Positions 33,785 to 45,368 of a DNA stretch of 64,000 bases are shown in pieces. The notes below the pieces were generated by a model that was given only the letters and a program-made list of their open reading frames with translations, did not search any database and had not been told where the DNA came from. Positions within the stretch are counted from its first letter, which is position 1, and each line of letters begins with the position of its first letter. The position numbers and the translations under genes are program-made. Source of the stretch: Codonopsis lanceolata (lineage: Eukaryota; Streptophyta; Magnoliopsida; Asterales; Campanulaceae). The DNA is taken from positions 15,297,828 through 15,361,827 of the forward strand of contig CM028378.1 in assembly GCA_013146195.2 (NCBI GenBank), given 5' to 3'.

Positions 33785-36700
33785 TCGGCCAAAGTCGGCC
33801 ATACTAGCATCCGCCTCAAAAGATGGAGGCTTCATTTTAAGAATCTCTAACACAAAGATTATTCCGTGCCCTAGCACAGGTTAACTGCCGCAAGTGGCGA
33901 CAATTCCTCGCCTCCTGCCTGTGGCTGGAGTAAGACTACCCCGCTAAGCCGGGCCATCTCGGTCATAAACGTCATGCGGCGATACAAATCCGCCATTTGA
34001 GCATTCATGCCCCGGGTTCGGTGGTGGAGGAGGCAGCTTGGGTTCCTCGGGGAACTCTCGGGTCGGCACACCTCGGCCTACACGGTCGGCTCTAGGGTTC
34101 ACCATCAAGCACCTATAAGAATTCACTCGGCGTTAGAACAATCACACCAAGAAACAACCCACCTAGGCCATGGAACCTATCGGCCGATAGCTAACTAAAA
34201 AACAAGCTCGATACCAAGCGTGGCGACCGGCCCAGGATGAGAGATGGGACCCGCCAATAAGGGGGAAACAAGTAGGCAATTAAACATGCAAGGACTTAAT
34301 TTTTAAAAACGACGTGGCCTTAACATTAGAGGCGTGCACGCCTCGGCACCAAAGGGCGGTATTTTTAAAACTTTTAAAACGATATAACAGTTAAACAATT
34401 TAAACCAAGTCATCGGCGACACTACATGCGGAACCCAAGCTAACGTTTATAAACAAGTACTAAATAAGAGCTAATAGGATGCTCGGCGGAAGACTTATAC
34501 AAGTGGGATAATAACAAGTTAACAAAGCTCGAAGCTTACACAATGCCGGCACAAAAGTACTACAAGTGATATAACTACTAGCTAACAAGAGTTACACAAG
34601 CAAGTTTTATACAAATACCCAAGCATAGTCTAATTGACTTGCTTTAACCCGTCGTCCTTACAAAAATGAACAAGAGGAAGAGGACATCTAAACCACCTCT
34701 TCAATCGACTGACGAACAGGAGTACAAAGCACGAACACCCGAGTCAAGAGCGGGGAACCTTCTTGCTAGGATCTAAAAAGGGGGGAAAGGGTAAGTCATA
34801 AAGACTCGTAAGCTATCAATGCATGTCATGGCAATATGCAACATACAAGGCAAGTTATAGTCACATAAGCATAGAGAACATATATCCAAGATGCACATTG
34901 TTTCACCTAGGTGCGCATAATTAAATCACATAGGATAAGGATATATGAAGAGCCGGGCCGCTACGTAGTTCTGCATACAAGCGTTATCTTGGCGTGCATG
35001 TGTCGGATGCGTGTAGTACATCGACCTTCGGGAATGCTCGGGATAGAACCAATGGTACTCGTATTGATGCAACAAGGGAACTACTTCCCACTTTGTGGCC
35101 CACGGTGGGCGTGTGTGAACAAGGGCGAGGATGCCGTGGACTCATGCAATGCCAAGTAATGTTTACTTAACAAAAATATCAAGTAGTGAGCGAGGTCGAC
35201 AAGAGCGATCTCGTTCATGACAAGTAAATTATTCTCATCAATAACCAAGTAGGATTGAGTTCGACAAGAAGCGAACTCACATGTCAATAAGTATTCTATA
35301 ATATGACATTCAAGATCAAGCAAGGCAATCAATTCAAGTTCAAGTCTAGAATTATTATTCTAAGGTAAAAGCGTGATTAGAACGTCGTAGGGATTGATTG
35401 GTGAGCCGGTATTGTTCAATAGCTCGCTAAACTTGACTCCGTTGAGTCGTCTCTAACAATTCATCCAATAGAGTTAGGACGCTAAATGCATCACAAACCC
35501 TTTTCTAAGTTCGCGTACATAATCGGCTAGGTCATTAATCCATTTAACAACCGTAATTAGGAATTGTCATCAATTCAAATTCAATGAGCCTTAGAATTAT
35601 TATTTCAAAGGTGGATATATTGCAATGGTCCAAGAACATTAATTATTCGTAGGAGGGTATAGAACACATTTAATTCTACACATAAGATCCAATTCAACAA
35701 GATGAACATTTCATGGCATATGGAACCCTAGAATTCATAGTTTCCAAAAGTCATTAAAATCCAATAGTCCAAGAACATTAGTTGTTCCTAAGAGGGCATA
35801 GAACATATTTAATTCTAGGCATAGGACTAATTTAACAAGATGATCATATTAATCAAAAATCCCAAAAGACCAATTCATCAATAATCATGGCAAGAGCATG
35901 GTAGGAGCATGGGATTTACAAGAAGAGGGGGACATGGCATATCTAGCATATATCCTAAGGGGAATCGATAGCTTACCTTACACCCAAGAAAGAGATGGAA
36001 AGAACACAAAGTAATCGGATGGAAATGATCTCCTCGTCGGTAGCTTCACTCCGGTGGTCTCGGTTTGGCAAACGGAGGTCGGGAGCTCAATCCATGGAGT
36101 AGACACACACTAGTCTCACCTTTTCTCTACACACACTATAATGGCAAGAGAGAGAGAAGAGAAATCTGGAAATGGAAGCTAATGGCTGATCAACAAGAGA
36201 GAAGGCTTATAAACCTTGCATGAATTGAGTGGATTTCCACATGTCAAGGGGAGAGGACTCCAATTTCCACTTGTCCAAAGGAGGTAGCTTGAGGTTAAGG
36301 CTAATCCAACTTGATTAGTGTTTAATAGGTAGGATTAGGGTCAACTAAGAAGGGGTTAAAGGGGTCAAAGGTCGGACATAGGAGAGGAGGGAGAAAATTT
36401 CCCGTAGCTGAAGAAGGGCTGAGGCGGGCGCCTCAGCATGGCCCATGCGGCCGCCTCAAATGCAGGTTAGTTTCCTGTTTTTCATTTGCTCTCAGCTTCT
36501 GGGGCGCGCGCCTCACTCGATCCATGCGGGCGCCTCAACTTCTGGGGCTCCAAAACTTGACTTAAACATGTCCTAAAGGGTCCTAAACTTGTGGGCAACC
36601 ATTCTAGGGTCTAACACCACTCAAAACAAGTCCGAAACACACCCGAACAACACCCGGAACAAGGTAGGACAAGGCTCGAATCATGCGACGATTGGTTGAC

Positions 36701-37168
36701 GAATCAAACCCGGATCAAACGTCAATGAACTAAGATATCTTGGGCATGGAAAAGGCTTGTTTAACCATGGTTAAGAGTTCAATACAAGGCCGGGAACTCA
36801 ATGAACATATCGCATGACGAAATACGCGCAAAACGGGAGAAGAGGGAAATCGCTAAGGCCAAAACAAGGCAAGAAGGTTTCCAAACTTCCAATCAAGCCT
36901 ACTATGATCAAGGTGAACGTTCTAGGTCATCTATGATGGACAATAGAACTATAACAAGTCTCGGTTGAGTGCTATCATGCTAAGGCAAACACTCACGGTA
37001 CAAGGCAAGGCAAGCAATGCAAGGAAGGTATTCAAGCAACTAGGCACATAATACTCTCAAGTGAGTATGACATGAACAATTAGGAGTATCTAACATGTTA
37101 AGGCATAATACAATCATGTTGTTAAGGTACAAGACAAGTAATGCAAGTAATGGGTTTGGGTTCTCACA
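33785..37168 (-). mobile_element. Ty3-gypsy element E: gag start and 5' LTR
   Basis: On the minus strand the LTR starts TGTGAGAACCCAAACCC at 37168 and runs about 2.9 kb. A degenerate primer site follows: plus strand GCTCGATACCA at 34206-34216, where GCTCTGATACCA is expected. Then comes a gag-like start (MVNPRADRVGRG at 34105). Long LTRs with such a start are usual in Tekay-type chromoviruses. The rest of the element is lost in the N gap. The right edge joins element B at the LTR position equivalent to 28928/28929, so E appears to be inserted in element B's LTR in one version of the locus. Confidence 0.65.
33873..34105 (-). pseudogene. Gag N-terminal fragment of element E
   Basis: The frame from 34105 reads MVNPRADRVGRGVPTREFPE with a run of prolines, then shifts frame near 34010 and continues as MNAQMADLYRRMTFMTEMAR. 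The pattern of a Pro-rich start followed by an amphipathic helix is common at the N-terminus of plant gypsy Gag. It ends near the N gap. Confidence 0.5.
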
Positions 37169-37595
37169 AGCATATTTTAGCCAAAAATCTATTTTGAGAC
37201 CGAAAGGGCGAGTTGGGTGCCTAACACCTTTCCACCTTGTAACTTAGCCTCCAAACCCTTTTTACAAATCTGGTTACATTTGATTTTTCTTTGTTTTTCC
37301 TTAAAATAAAGATGACGACTCTGTTTTACAACATCTTGAGTCTACAGTGAGGCCAGACATATTCCACGCGCTCTGTACAACGTTTTTTTCGTTGTTTTTA
37401 ATTTCGTTTTCCTCTAAACAAGGGAGGATGAAATGCAAAAAACCCGAGCACTCACAAAGGGCGACTGCGAGGACTTTGATTTTATTTTTAAAGAAAATAT
37501 AAACAGTGTTAGACTCATTTTCAAAAAAAAAATTAGAAAAAAAATTTTCTTTTCTTTTTAGCTAAATATGCTTATTATATTTATTCAACAGTTTA

Positions 37596-37922
37596 AATAA
37601 AGCCCTAGCCCATTTTTTTTGTTGTCCTGCCCAGACTTCTATATATATGTATATGTTTTTTTTAGCTCATTTTTTTTGTATTCAAATTGCAATTCAAAAA
37701 CTGCTGCAAGTTTCATTATTTCAAAAAAAAATAAAAAAAATATATATATATATATATATACATATATATTTTTTTTTTTTTTTTAAGTGAAATAACCGTG
37801 AAACTTGCAGCAGTTTTGTTCCGGGTACCGTTGCGAATACAAAAAAAAAATCAACTAAAAAAAACATATACATATATATAGAAGTCTGGGCAGGACAACA
37901 AAAAAAATGGGCTAGGGCTTTA
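37596..37922. repeat. Large foldback (inverted repeat) in copy 2
   Basis: The left arm starts AAAGCCCTAGCCC and includes GTCCTGCCCAGACTTC at about 37625. The right arm is its inverse, GAAGTCTGGGCAGGAC near 37881, ending GGGCTAGGGCTTT. The arms also pair through CTGCTGCAAGTTTCA and TGAAACTTGCAGCAG closer to an AT-rich centre near 37745. Copy 1 has only the right arm. Confidence 0.9.
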
Positions 37923-38984
37923 TTTTATTATTGCTTTATTTTTGTTTTATCTTGCTATTATTCTGCTTGCTTTATTTATTTCGCAAAAAAATGTAAATAT
38001 TATTTCATTCTGTCATTTTATTTTGGGGATTAGGACCAAATTGTAATTAATATGAATAGATAGATTCCCCACGTTTCTTTCTATTTCTTGATCTGAATGG
38101 TCGTTGCTTGCTCGCCCCGTCCTTTCAAGGATTCAAACTAATCAGTCGAGAAAATCCATAAAGAACAGAAAGACGGGCCATCAGCTGCTAATTTGCTGCT
38201 TTACTTATTGTTTTATATCTGGAAAAAAAAACATTTTACTACTTTTTAGATACCGCATACACGTGCACACACGTAGAAATATTCCGAACTGCTACCCTAC
38301 ACCATGACCAGCCTACCCCCTTGCATTAGCCAACGTTAAATTGCATATAAATTCTCTGGACACTTCATGGACCGATCGATTTTTATATCTCTTAACTATT
38401 GACCAATCACTGTTGCAAACAGTGTTCTAAAACTCCCCGCCTAGCTCCGCCTAGGCGCTAGGCCCTTCTCTACCGCCACGACTTTCTTAGTCGCCGCCTA
38501 ATCGACCAAGCCAGCGCCTATGCCAAACCTCGCCGACCTTAATTTATTTTTGTAGCTTTGATTTTGTGGCATGCGGTAACCGGAGAAGGAAGGGGGGCGA
38601 ACTGGAGAAGGAATGTGGAGTGGTAATGGTGAGGCAGAGAGGGAGGTAATGGGGGGCGAATCGGAGTAATATCTTTTTTGTTTTTAGTTCTAAACTTGGC
38701 TAGATTATTGCTTTGGGGTTGTTGAGAATTGAGATTAATGATAGGTTTGTATATTTTTGTTCATTTTACAAATATAGATAAGTGTTTGATAAAATGACAA
38801 ATATAAAAAAAATTAAATTTGTAGTCAATGTGTTTAATATTTGATGTAAATTATCAAAAAAGTGGTAATTATGTCTTAATTATAGGCCCCGCCTAGGCCC
38901 CGATTACGCCCCGACTAGTCCCCTAGGCGCTAGGCGCTAGTGTGCCGCCTAGCGGCCGCCTAACGATTTTTAGAACCTTGGTTG

Positions 38985-39262
<278 letters not shown>

Positions 39263-39879
39263 AATATATGAATAAAGATATATGCACAGAGACTGACCAA
39301 TAATTTTTATGATATTCAACTTAGACCATTTTGAATGGTGGATCCCGGAAAGAGTATAGGCCCTTCTCCTGAGATCAGTCCGGTCTTAGGGAGTCGAAAG
39401 ACATGTGGAATACGAGGTTCTTATACTCTTGAGAAATAATCCACTATTCCAGGAATAGTCCCGAGACTATCAAAACAAAGCGGGTGTTTGTCCGATCAAT
39501 TATAGGAAAAATGAATAATAATAAAAAACATTAATAATAAAGGCACACTGTACTCAGAACCCAGAAAGCCTTCAACCAATCCCTTCTGATACCTCCAACC
39601 CTTTTTCCTCATAAACCTGGCTCGAATTTGGAAAGACAGAGCACTCTGGCCGTTGATACTGATACACGCACGGGTCGATTAGAAAATTTCGGTCGATCGA
39701 AAAAAGTCGAATCGCTCAAAAAAACAGGTTTGGGCAGAATGGCATTTGAAAATGAACAGTATACCGTGGGTACAGATATAGGGGCTCCCAGATACGCTCC
39801 AACTCTAGCCATGTAGTAGTGGTTAGATCAAAATTTGGGTGTACAGGTTGATCGCATAATGAGTCAGAAGGCAAATCTC

Positions 39880-41463
39880 GTACAAGGTCTAAGGCCCAGT
39901 GTTGAGGGAACTACCTTCCCTACAACCCCTCAAGAAGCATCCACGTCTCATGCTCCTCTAAACCCAAACCATCAGCCAAACACTAACCTACCACCAAACA
40001 CCAACACCCCAAATCTAAATTTTCCACCAAACCCCTATTACCCAAATTTTAACCTTTTTTCACCATATCCACCATATCCTTTCCCAAACACCAATATACC
40101 TCAGAATCCAAATGATCTCCCACTTCCCATCACCAATTCACTCCAAAATAGCCCATATATGGACACCAGAATCTATACTTAACCAGGCCAAGTAACGACC
40201 TATTTACCCTTCAATGATCCTGGTCGTCAGGCAAAAATTACTAATAACCCACCGAACCCTTCCAACATATACCAAAACTCAGCACTTGCAAATAACCCAC
40301 CTCTTCAAAATCATTACCAAAATCCTTACCAAATACCTCCTCAAAATACATACCAAATACCACAGCAAGAAATAAACCCAGCTATCCCCAATCATTCCAA
40401 CATATACCAAAACCCAGCACCCCCTTCCACCAAAATAGAGGTAGACATGGAAAACCTAAAAATGTCCTAAATAAAGGAGAATTTTCTACGCAAGCATTAA
40501 CACTGCAACCTTCAGTCATACTACCTTTAAAGTTCAAAATGTCCAACATAGAAAAATTCAATGGGACTGGATGCCATATCTCTCACCTGAAATCTTATTC
40601 TACTGGCATGCAGTCAAGAAGGGCTAGTTTCGAAGCTATGGCCTCCAATTTTCACCTTACCTTGATAGGGGCTGTCAAGCAATGGTTAATGCTAGCAGAT
40701 AATATCACCATGGGCACTTGGGACTAAATAGCAGAAGAATTTCTAAAGAGGTACAAAGACAATATCACCACTGAAAATAAAAGAGATCTTGAGGCGTGCA
40801 CCCAAAAGGAAAATTAAACATTCGCAGAATTTGCAGCCATGTGGAAGAAGAAAGTTGCCCAAACGCTAAACAAAACTGATCCATCTGAATCAGCCCAATT
40901 GTTTATAAAAAAACCTCCAGCCAATTTATCTTGAACGCATGAGGCATCTTCCCTACGTTGATTTCAATGCCATTATTGAAATAGGAAATCACATTGATGA
41001 AGAAATACGTAGCTGGTCCCTAGAAATCGATACACCTCAAAGTTCATTTTGTTACTCTGAATTGGAGGAAAAATCTACGGAAGAAGTCAATGTTATTGAA
41101 AGAATCCCGATTAATAAGTACAGTAATGTGCCATGGTAATATGGGACAGATAAGTATGCCAATTCTGTTGAGGGAAGCAGTGGTACTAACAGAAGCTTCA
41201 TAGGACCTTATAAAGGAAACAGAAGGGATTACGATGAATTATATTCCCCAATGTCCCTAATATTACAAGGTTTAATGGCACAAGGTGTCCTGAAACCAAT
41301 GGAGAATTACAAACCTTCAAAATAGCTATCGGACACATGGAACCACCCTCAGTATTGCGAGTATCATCGTAGCAGTGGCCACCCCACCGACAAGTGTTAT
41401 ATGCTCAAAAGTTCCATCCAAGATCTTATTGATGGCCAGGTCATTGAGAAGCCACATCCCTAA
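39880..41463 (+). pseudogene. Tat-lineage gag remnant, copy 2
   Basis: The same remnant as copy 1, with longer frames. It has a Pro/Asn-rich leader (39835-40182), a core at 40539-40727 (MSNIEKFNGTGCHISHLKSY, then AVKQWLMLADNIT), a middle part at 40939-41139, and the knuckle-like C-E-Y-H-R-S-S-G-H-P-T-D-K-C near 41358. In-frame stops at 40723, 40815 and 40932 remain, so it cannot make a full Gag. Confidence 0.8.
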
Positions 41464-42254
41464 ATCAGCATAATCAAATCAGCCAACCAGGACTAGTTTA
41501 AGAAAAATAATGCTACTCTGTCATCCCTCCATCTGCAGAAAAGAAAAGTTTTATGCCAAAAGTAGCATGTTGAACAGTGATCGAGTATCGCCTAAGAAAA
41601 ACTTGAATGAGGGCAGAACGTCAGTACAAGAAATCGTTGATCACTCAGGGAAGGACAAGGGAAAGCCTTTGAGACTCATCGAACCCTAGAATACCCTTTG
41701 TATACGCCTTCAAAAACCCTTTTTACCTTTGAAATCTCCTCTTGCCAAATAAAATCATCAAGAAACAACTTTATTTCAACATAGCGTCAGTTTTCGTAGA
41801 TTTTTCCATACATATCTTTTCTTTTCAATTCAGTTCACCTATTTCCGAGTACCCTTGGATAGGTTTTCTTCTCAAGGATGATAAATTGACTCACTTAAAA
41901 ACACCTAAATCTATATGAGTTGATAATGAGTCATCCAGAAGATATGGACCCATAAACTATTAAGAACGCATGAAATCCCAAGCAGGCAAGATGTATTGAC
42001 TTGAATCACCTTCGACCCATTGCAGCCGAGCTGTTAGTAGCGTACTGGGCTTCCTACCATAGCACCAAAACCCCTCCAAAGAACCTAAAACCCTTTTTTA
42101 GTCCACCATATGCCAAAATCCCTACCAAAATTAAGACCTTCTAAAAATCCCCAGCCAATCAATTATCTGCATGATCCAGCTTCCCAAAAACTGGGGTTGT
42201 ATCACCTTTTTTATCCACCAAGAATGATTATTCCTTTGTCCCAAAAAGATAGAT

Positions 42255-43865
42255 TTCCCCAACTACTATGATAATGCTCCGAAAAAAAAAAGAAAAAAAA
42301 ATCTCTAGAGCAAGTCCATCATTTGTTTATCTCCCTTTTACCCAAACTAGTTTGGGGCTTTTCAGGGAAAATTAACACATACACCTTTTTAGATGTGGAT
42401 AAAAAAAAAGACCCACCATACCCAAAAAACCAAAACCATACCCAAAGTCAAAGCCAAAAAGCCTACTACACTCAAAACCAAAAGCCAATTGTCCATCTAG
42501 AACCCACAGCCTGAAAAGCCAACTAATGATCAAATTTCTGATCGCCTTTGTTAAACAGAAACCAATTCCATAAAAAGACCTTCCAACCAGAAACCTCAAA
42601 GTCAATCCATCCCCAAAAGTTTAAACAAAACACCTTGAACCTGTCGCGATCAACAGCTCTGCTTCAATTGGTTATAACGTGATATGAGTCGAAGATGGAC
42701 TCCTTGCTAAAACACACAAAACATCAAAATATGATTACCAAGTAGGGTCCATAACCCACCAAAACCTGGTAATACTCGACAATAAGGTGAACTCTGAATA
42801 CCGACTCTCCTTCTTGTTCAGTAGAGTCTGCCTCATATCCGGTGCCTTTGATTTTGTCTTCAGAAAGAAAAAAAAAGAAAAAAAAAGAGAAAGAGAAAAG
42901 TCAACCTAAGGGCTTTCCCTCCATTCGTTTCTGGGGTTATTCTCCAACCATATCCATAAAAATATATCGATCATACTAGGGGCTTTCTATCTCATCTTGA
43001 AAATTTTGTTGATTAAGTCACCTTGGGACTTTTCCCACCGAACTCATGAGTCTTATACATGTAGTCTCCTATCCCATGTTCCCTGAGCCATGAATTGTTA
43101 GTCATAACGGAAGATGCTCTGGCTAGGAAATCTTTAAAAAATCTGAGTCCCACTACAAACAAAGAAAGTTATTCTTGGACTTAGTATAAAGAGAAGGCAT
43201 TTTGGAAACACATATCGACCGAGAAAGTTCTGCCTCGGCCTTATTGGGCAAAGACTTCTTAGGATTTGATGACAGGATCACTTATTAAGCCTAAAATCTG
43301 AATCCAAGATTATCACGCGTTGCGGAGTTGGTACACTACTTCACGATCCCTCATGATTTCTACAAGCTAGGTAGATGGTTTCGGATGCATTTTGCCCCTA
43401 CTTTCCTTTTGATACCAGACTAGTTGCCCATCGGTCTGTCCAAAATACCAAAGGTTCGAAACTCCACTTACAGGGTTGGACTTTTTGTTTCGCTTTAGCA
43501 TCATACCAGTTTCCCTAAATCATATCAGATCTTGTGGCTTGACCGCCATGTTATCTCCTCATACGGGCCCGGTTTTTGAAACCCTCCTTACTTGCTTTGG
43601 CAAAAACCATGATATCTTGTTACCAAGTCAAAAGAAGAAAAAAAAAACTGGAGACCTCCATTACCCCACCTGATACCAGAAACCAAAACATATACATCAT
43701 ACGTCCTATGTATGTGACCGAAGCTTCAAGTAAACCCCAATAGAGCAACAACCTCAGCCTTCGTACCCATCAGTCAAAGAGTACGATGTGTTCAAAAAAG
43801 ATGAATTAATTCTCGCTTAATTTGCAACGAATATCGCAGTCTAAATCAATATTTTTTCTCAAAAT
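42255..43865 (+). other. Element B internal region without recognisable pol
   Basis: This is where protease, reverse transcriptase and integrase would be expected after gag. I find only short frames, two A/G-rich runs (42290 and 42868) and no catalytic motif. The remains of a second coding block may exist, for example LPKLVWGFSGKI near 42330, but nothing is identifiable. Confidence 0.5.
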
Positions 43866-45050
43866 GATTCAATTAATATTGTACCAGATATATTGTTGTA
43901 GTTGTTCTGTTAGTAATGCAATGAATATTGCATCATATCCATGCATTTACCCTTTATGCCTGCATATCACATGAAATTTTTCATCTAGTCCTTGTGATAA
44001 GTCTCATGGGGATGCAATGGATATTGCATCTGATCTTTTGTCAGCCTAGTAATGATGCAATTGATATTGCACCAGATATTTGCATAAACTTTCTCTGTTA
44101 GTGATGCAATGGATATTGCGTCGAATTTTAGCTTGATTTTTCTCTTGGTGATGCAATGCATATTGCATCGAATCTCACATCAAGTTTCGTGAAGATGCAA
44201 TGGATATTGTATTTGGGTTCGTGGCAATACAATGCATATTGCATCCAATCTTGTTATGAAGCAATGTGTATTGCATCGGATTTGGTAATAAGCTTTGTGA
44301 TAATGCAATGGATATTGCATCAGCTTTGGTGGTAGTCTTGTGGCAATGCAATGGATATTACATCTGGTCTTGATGTAATGCGATAGATATCGCATCTAAT
44401 TTTCTGATAATGCGATGGATATCGCATCTAGTTTTGTGATAATACAATGTATATTGCATCAGATTTGGCCTTAGGCTCCTAATGGATGTAATTAATATTA
44501 TATCTGTTTATGCATCTGGTATCGGTATGAATGATGTAATGAATATTACATCCAAGTTTGCTTTGGTCTCACTTGGAAATGCAATGGATATTGAATTTGA
44601 TGTTGTGATAATGCGATAGATATCGCATCTAGCATTGTGATGCAATGGATATTGCATCTAATTCTGTGATAATGTAATATATATTGCATTTGGTGTTGTG
44701 ATATTGCGATGAATATTGCATCTAGCTGTTGTGATGCAATGGATATTGCATCTAATTCTGTGATAATGCAATGGATATTGCATTTTGGTTTTGTGGCGAC
44801 GCAATGGATATTGCGTCTAGTGTTGCGATGCAATGTATATTGCATCTGATTTTGCGATAATGCAATGGATATTGTATTTAGTGTTGTGGCGATGTAATGG
44901 ATATTGCATCTGATCTTGCGATAATGCAATGTATATTGCATTTGGGTTTGTAACGATGTAATGGATATTGCATCTATTTTCTGTGACAATGCAATGGATA
45001 TTGTATTTTGATGTGTGTTATTTTCACTAGGTTGTAATGGACATTGCAAC
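43866..45050. repeat. Array of about 30 palindromic units, core ATGCAATGGATATTGCAT
   Basis: Units of 28-50 bp each carry an inverted repeat such as TGCAAT-GGAT-ATTGCA. Clear copies begin near 43916, 44013, 44104, 44303, 44410, 44640, 44734, 44766, 44799, 44828, 44924 and 44989. Variants often change both arms together: ATGCGAT with ATCGCAT (44376, 44611), GATGTAAT with ATTACATC (44534), and ACGCAAT with ATTGCGT (44799). The array lies in the 3' untranslated region of element B, about 300 bp before its 3' LTR. Confidence 0.95.
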
Positions 45051-45368
45051 TATCTTTCCGCATCGCAGCTTGTTTGTTTGCTTGAGGCCGAACTACATTT
45101 AGTCTGATTCCTTTTATAAGGGATACGTAGGCAACCTATTTCGATAGGTCCGACCATTAGAGTATATAATTTGCATATCTGCTTAAGAACTACGATAACC
45201 TGCTATAGCCGACTAAATATGTCTAGGGTATGTGAGATTTGAACTGCCTTATAAAGTGTTGCATTATAACTGCTAACTCTTGCATTACTCCCCATTATAA
45301 TTTCCACGAAATTTGGGAGTCTATTTCTTACCAACGATGTTCGTTTACTCGATAAGCTTCGGGTTACC

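Noticed and set aside
44546..45049. 167-codon minus-strand frame with repeated MQYTLHYHK-like phrases
   Set aside because: It is the palindrome array read in one frame; the DNA-level repeat explains it and codon-level constraint is not apparent.
43866..45050. CRISPR-like array
   Set aside because: Units and spacings are irregular, both are degenerate, the DNA is plant nuclear, and no cas genes exist.
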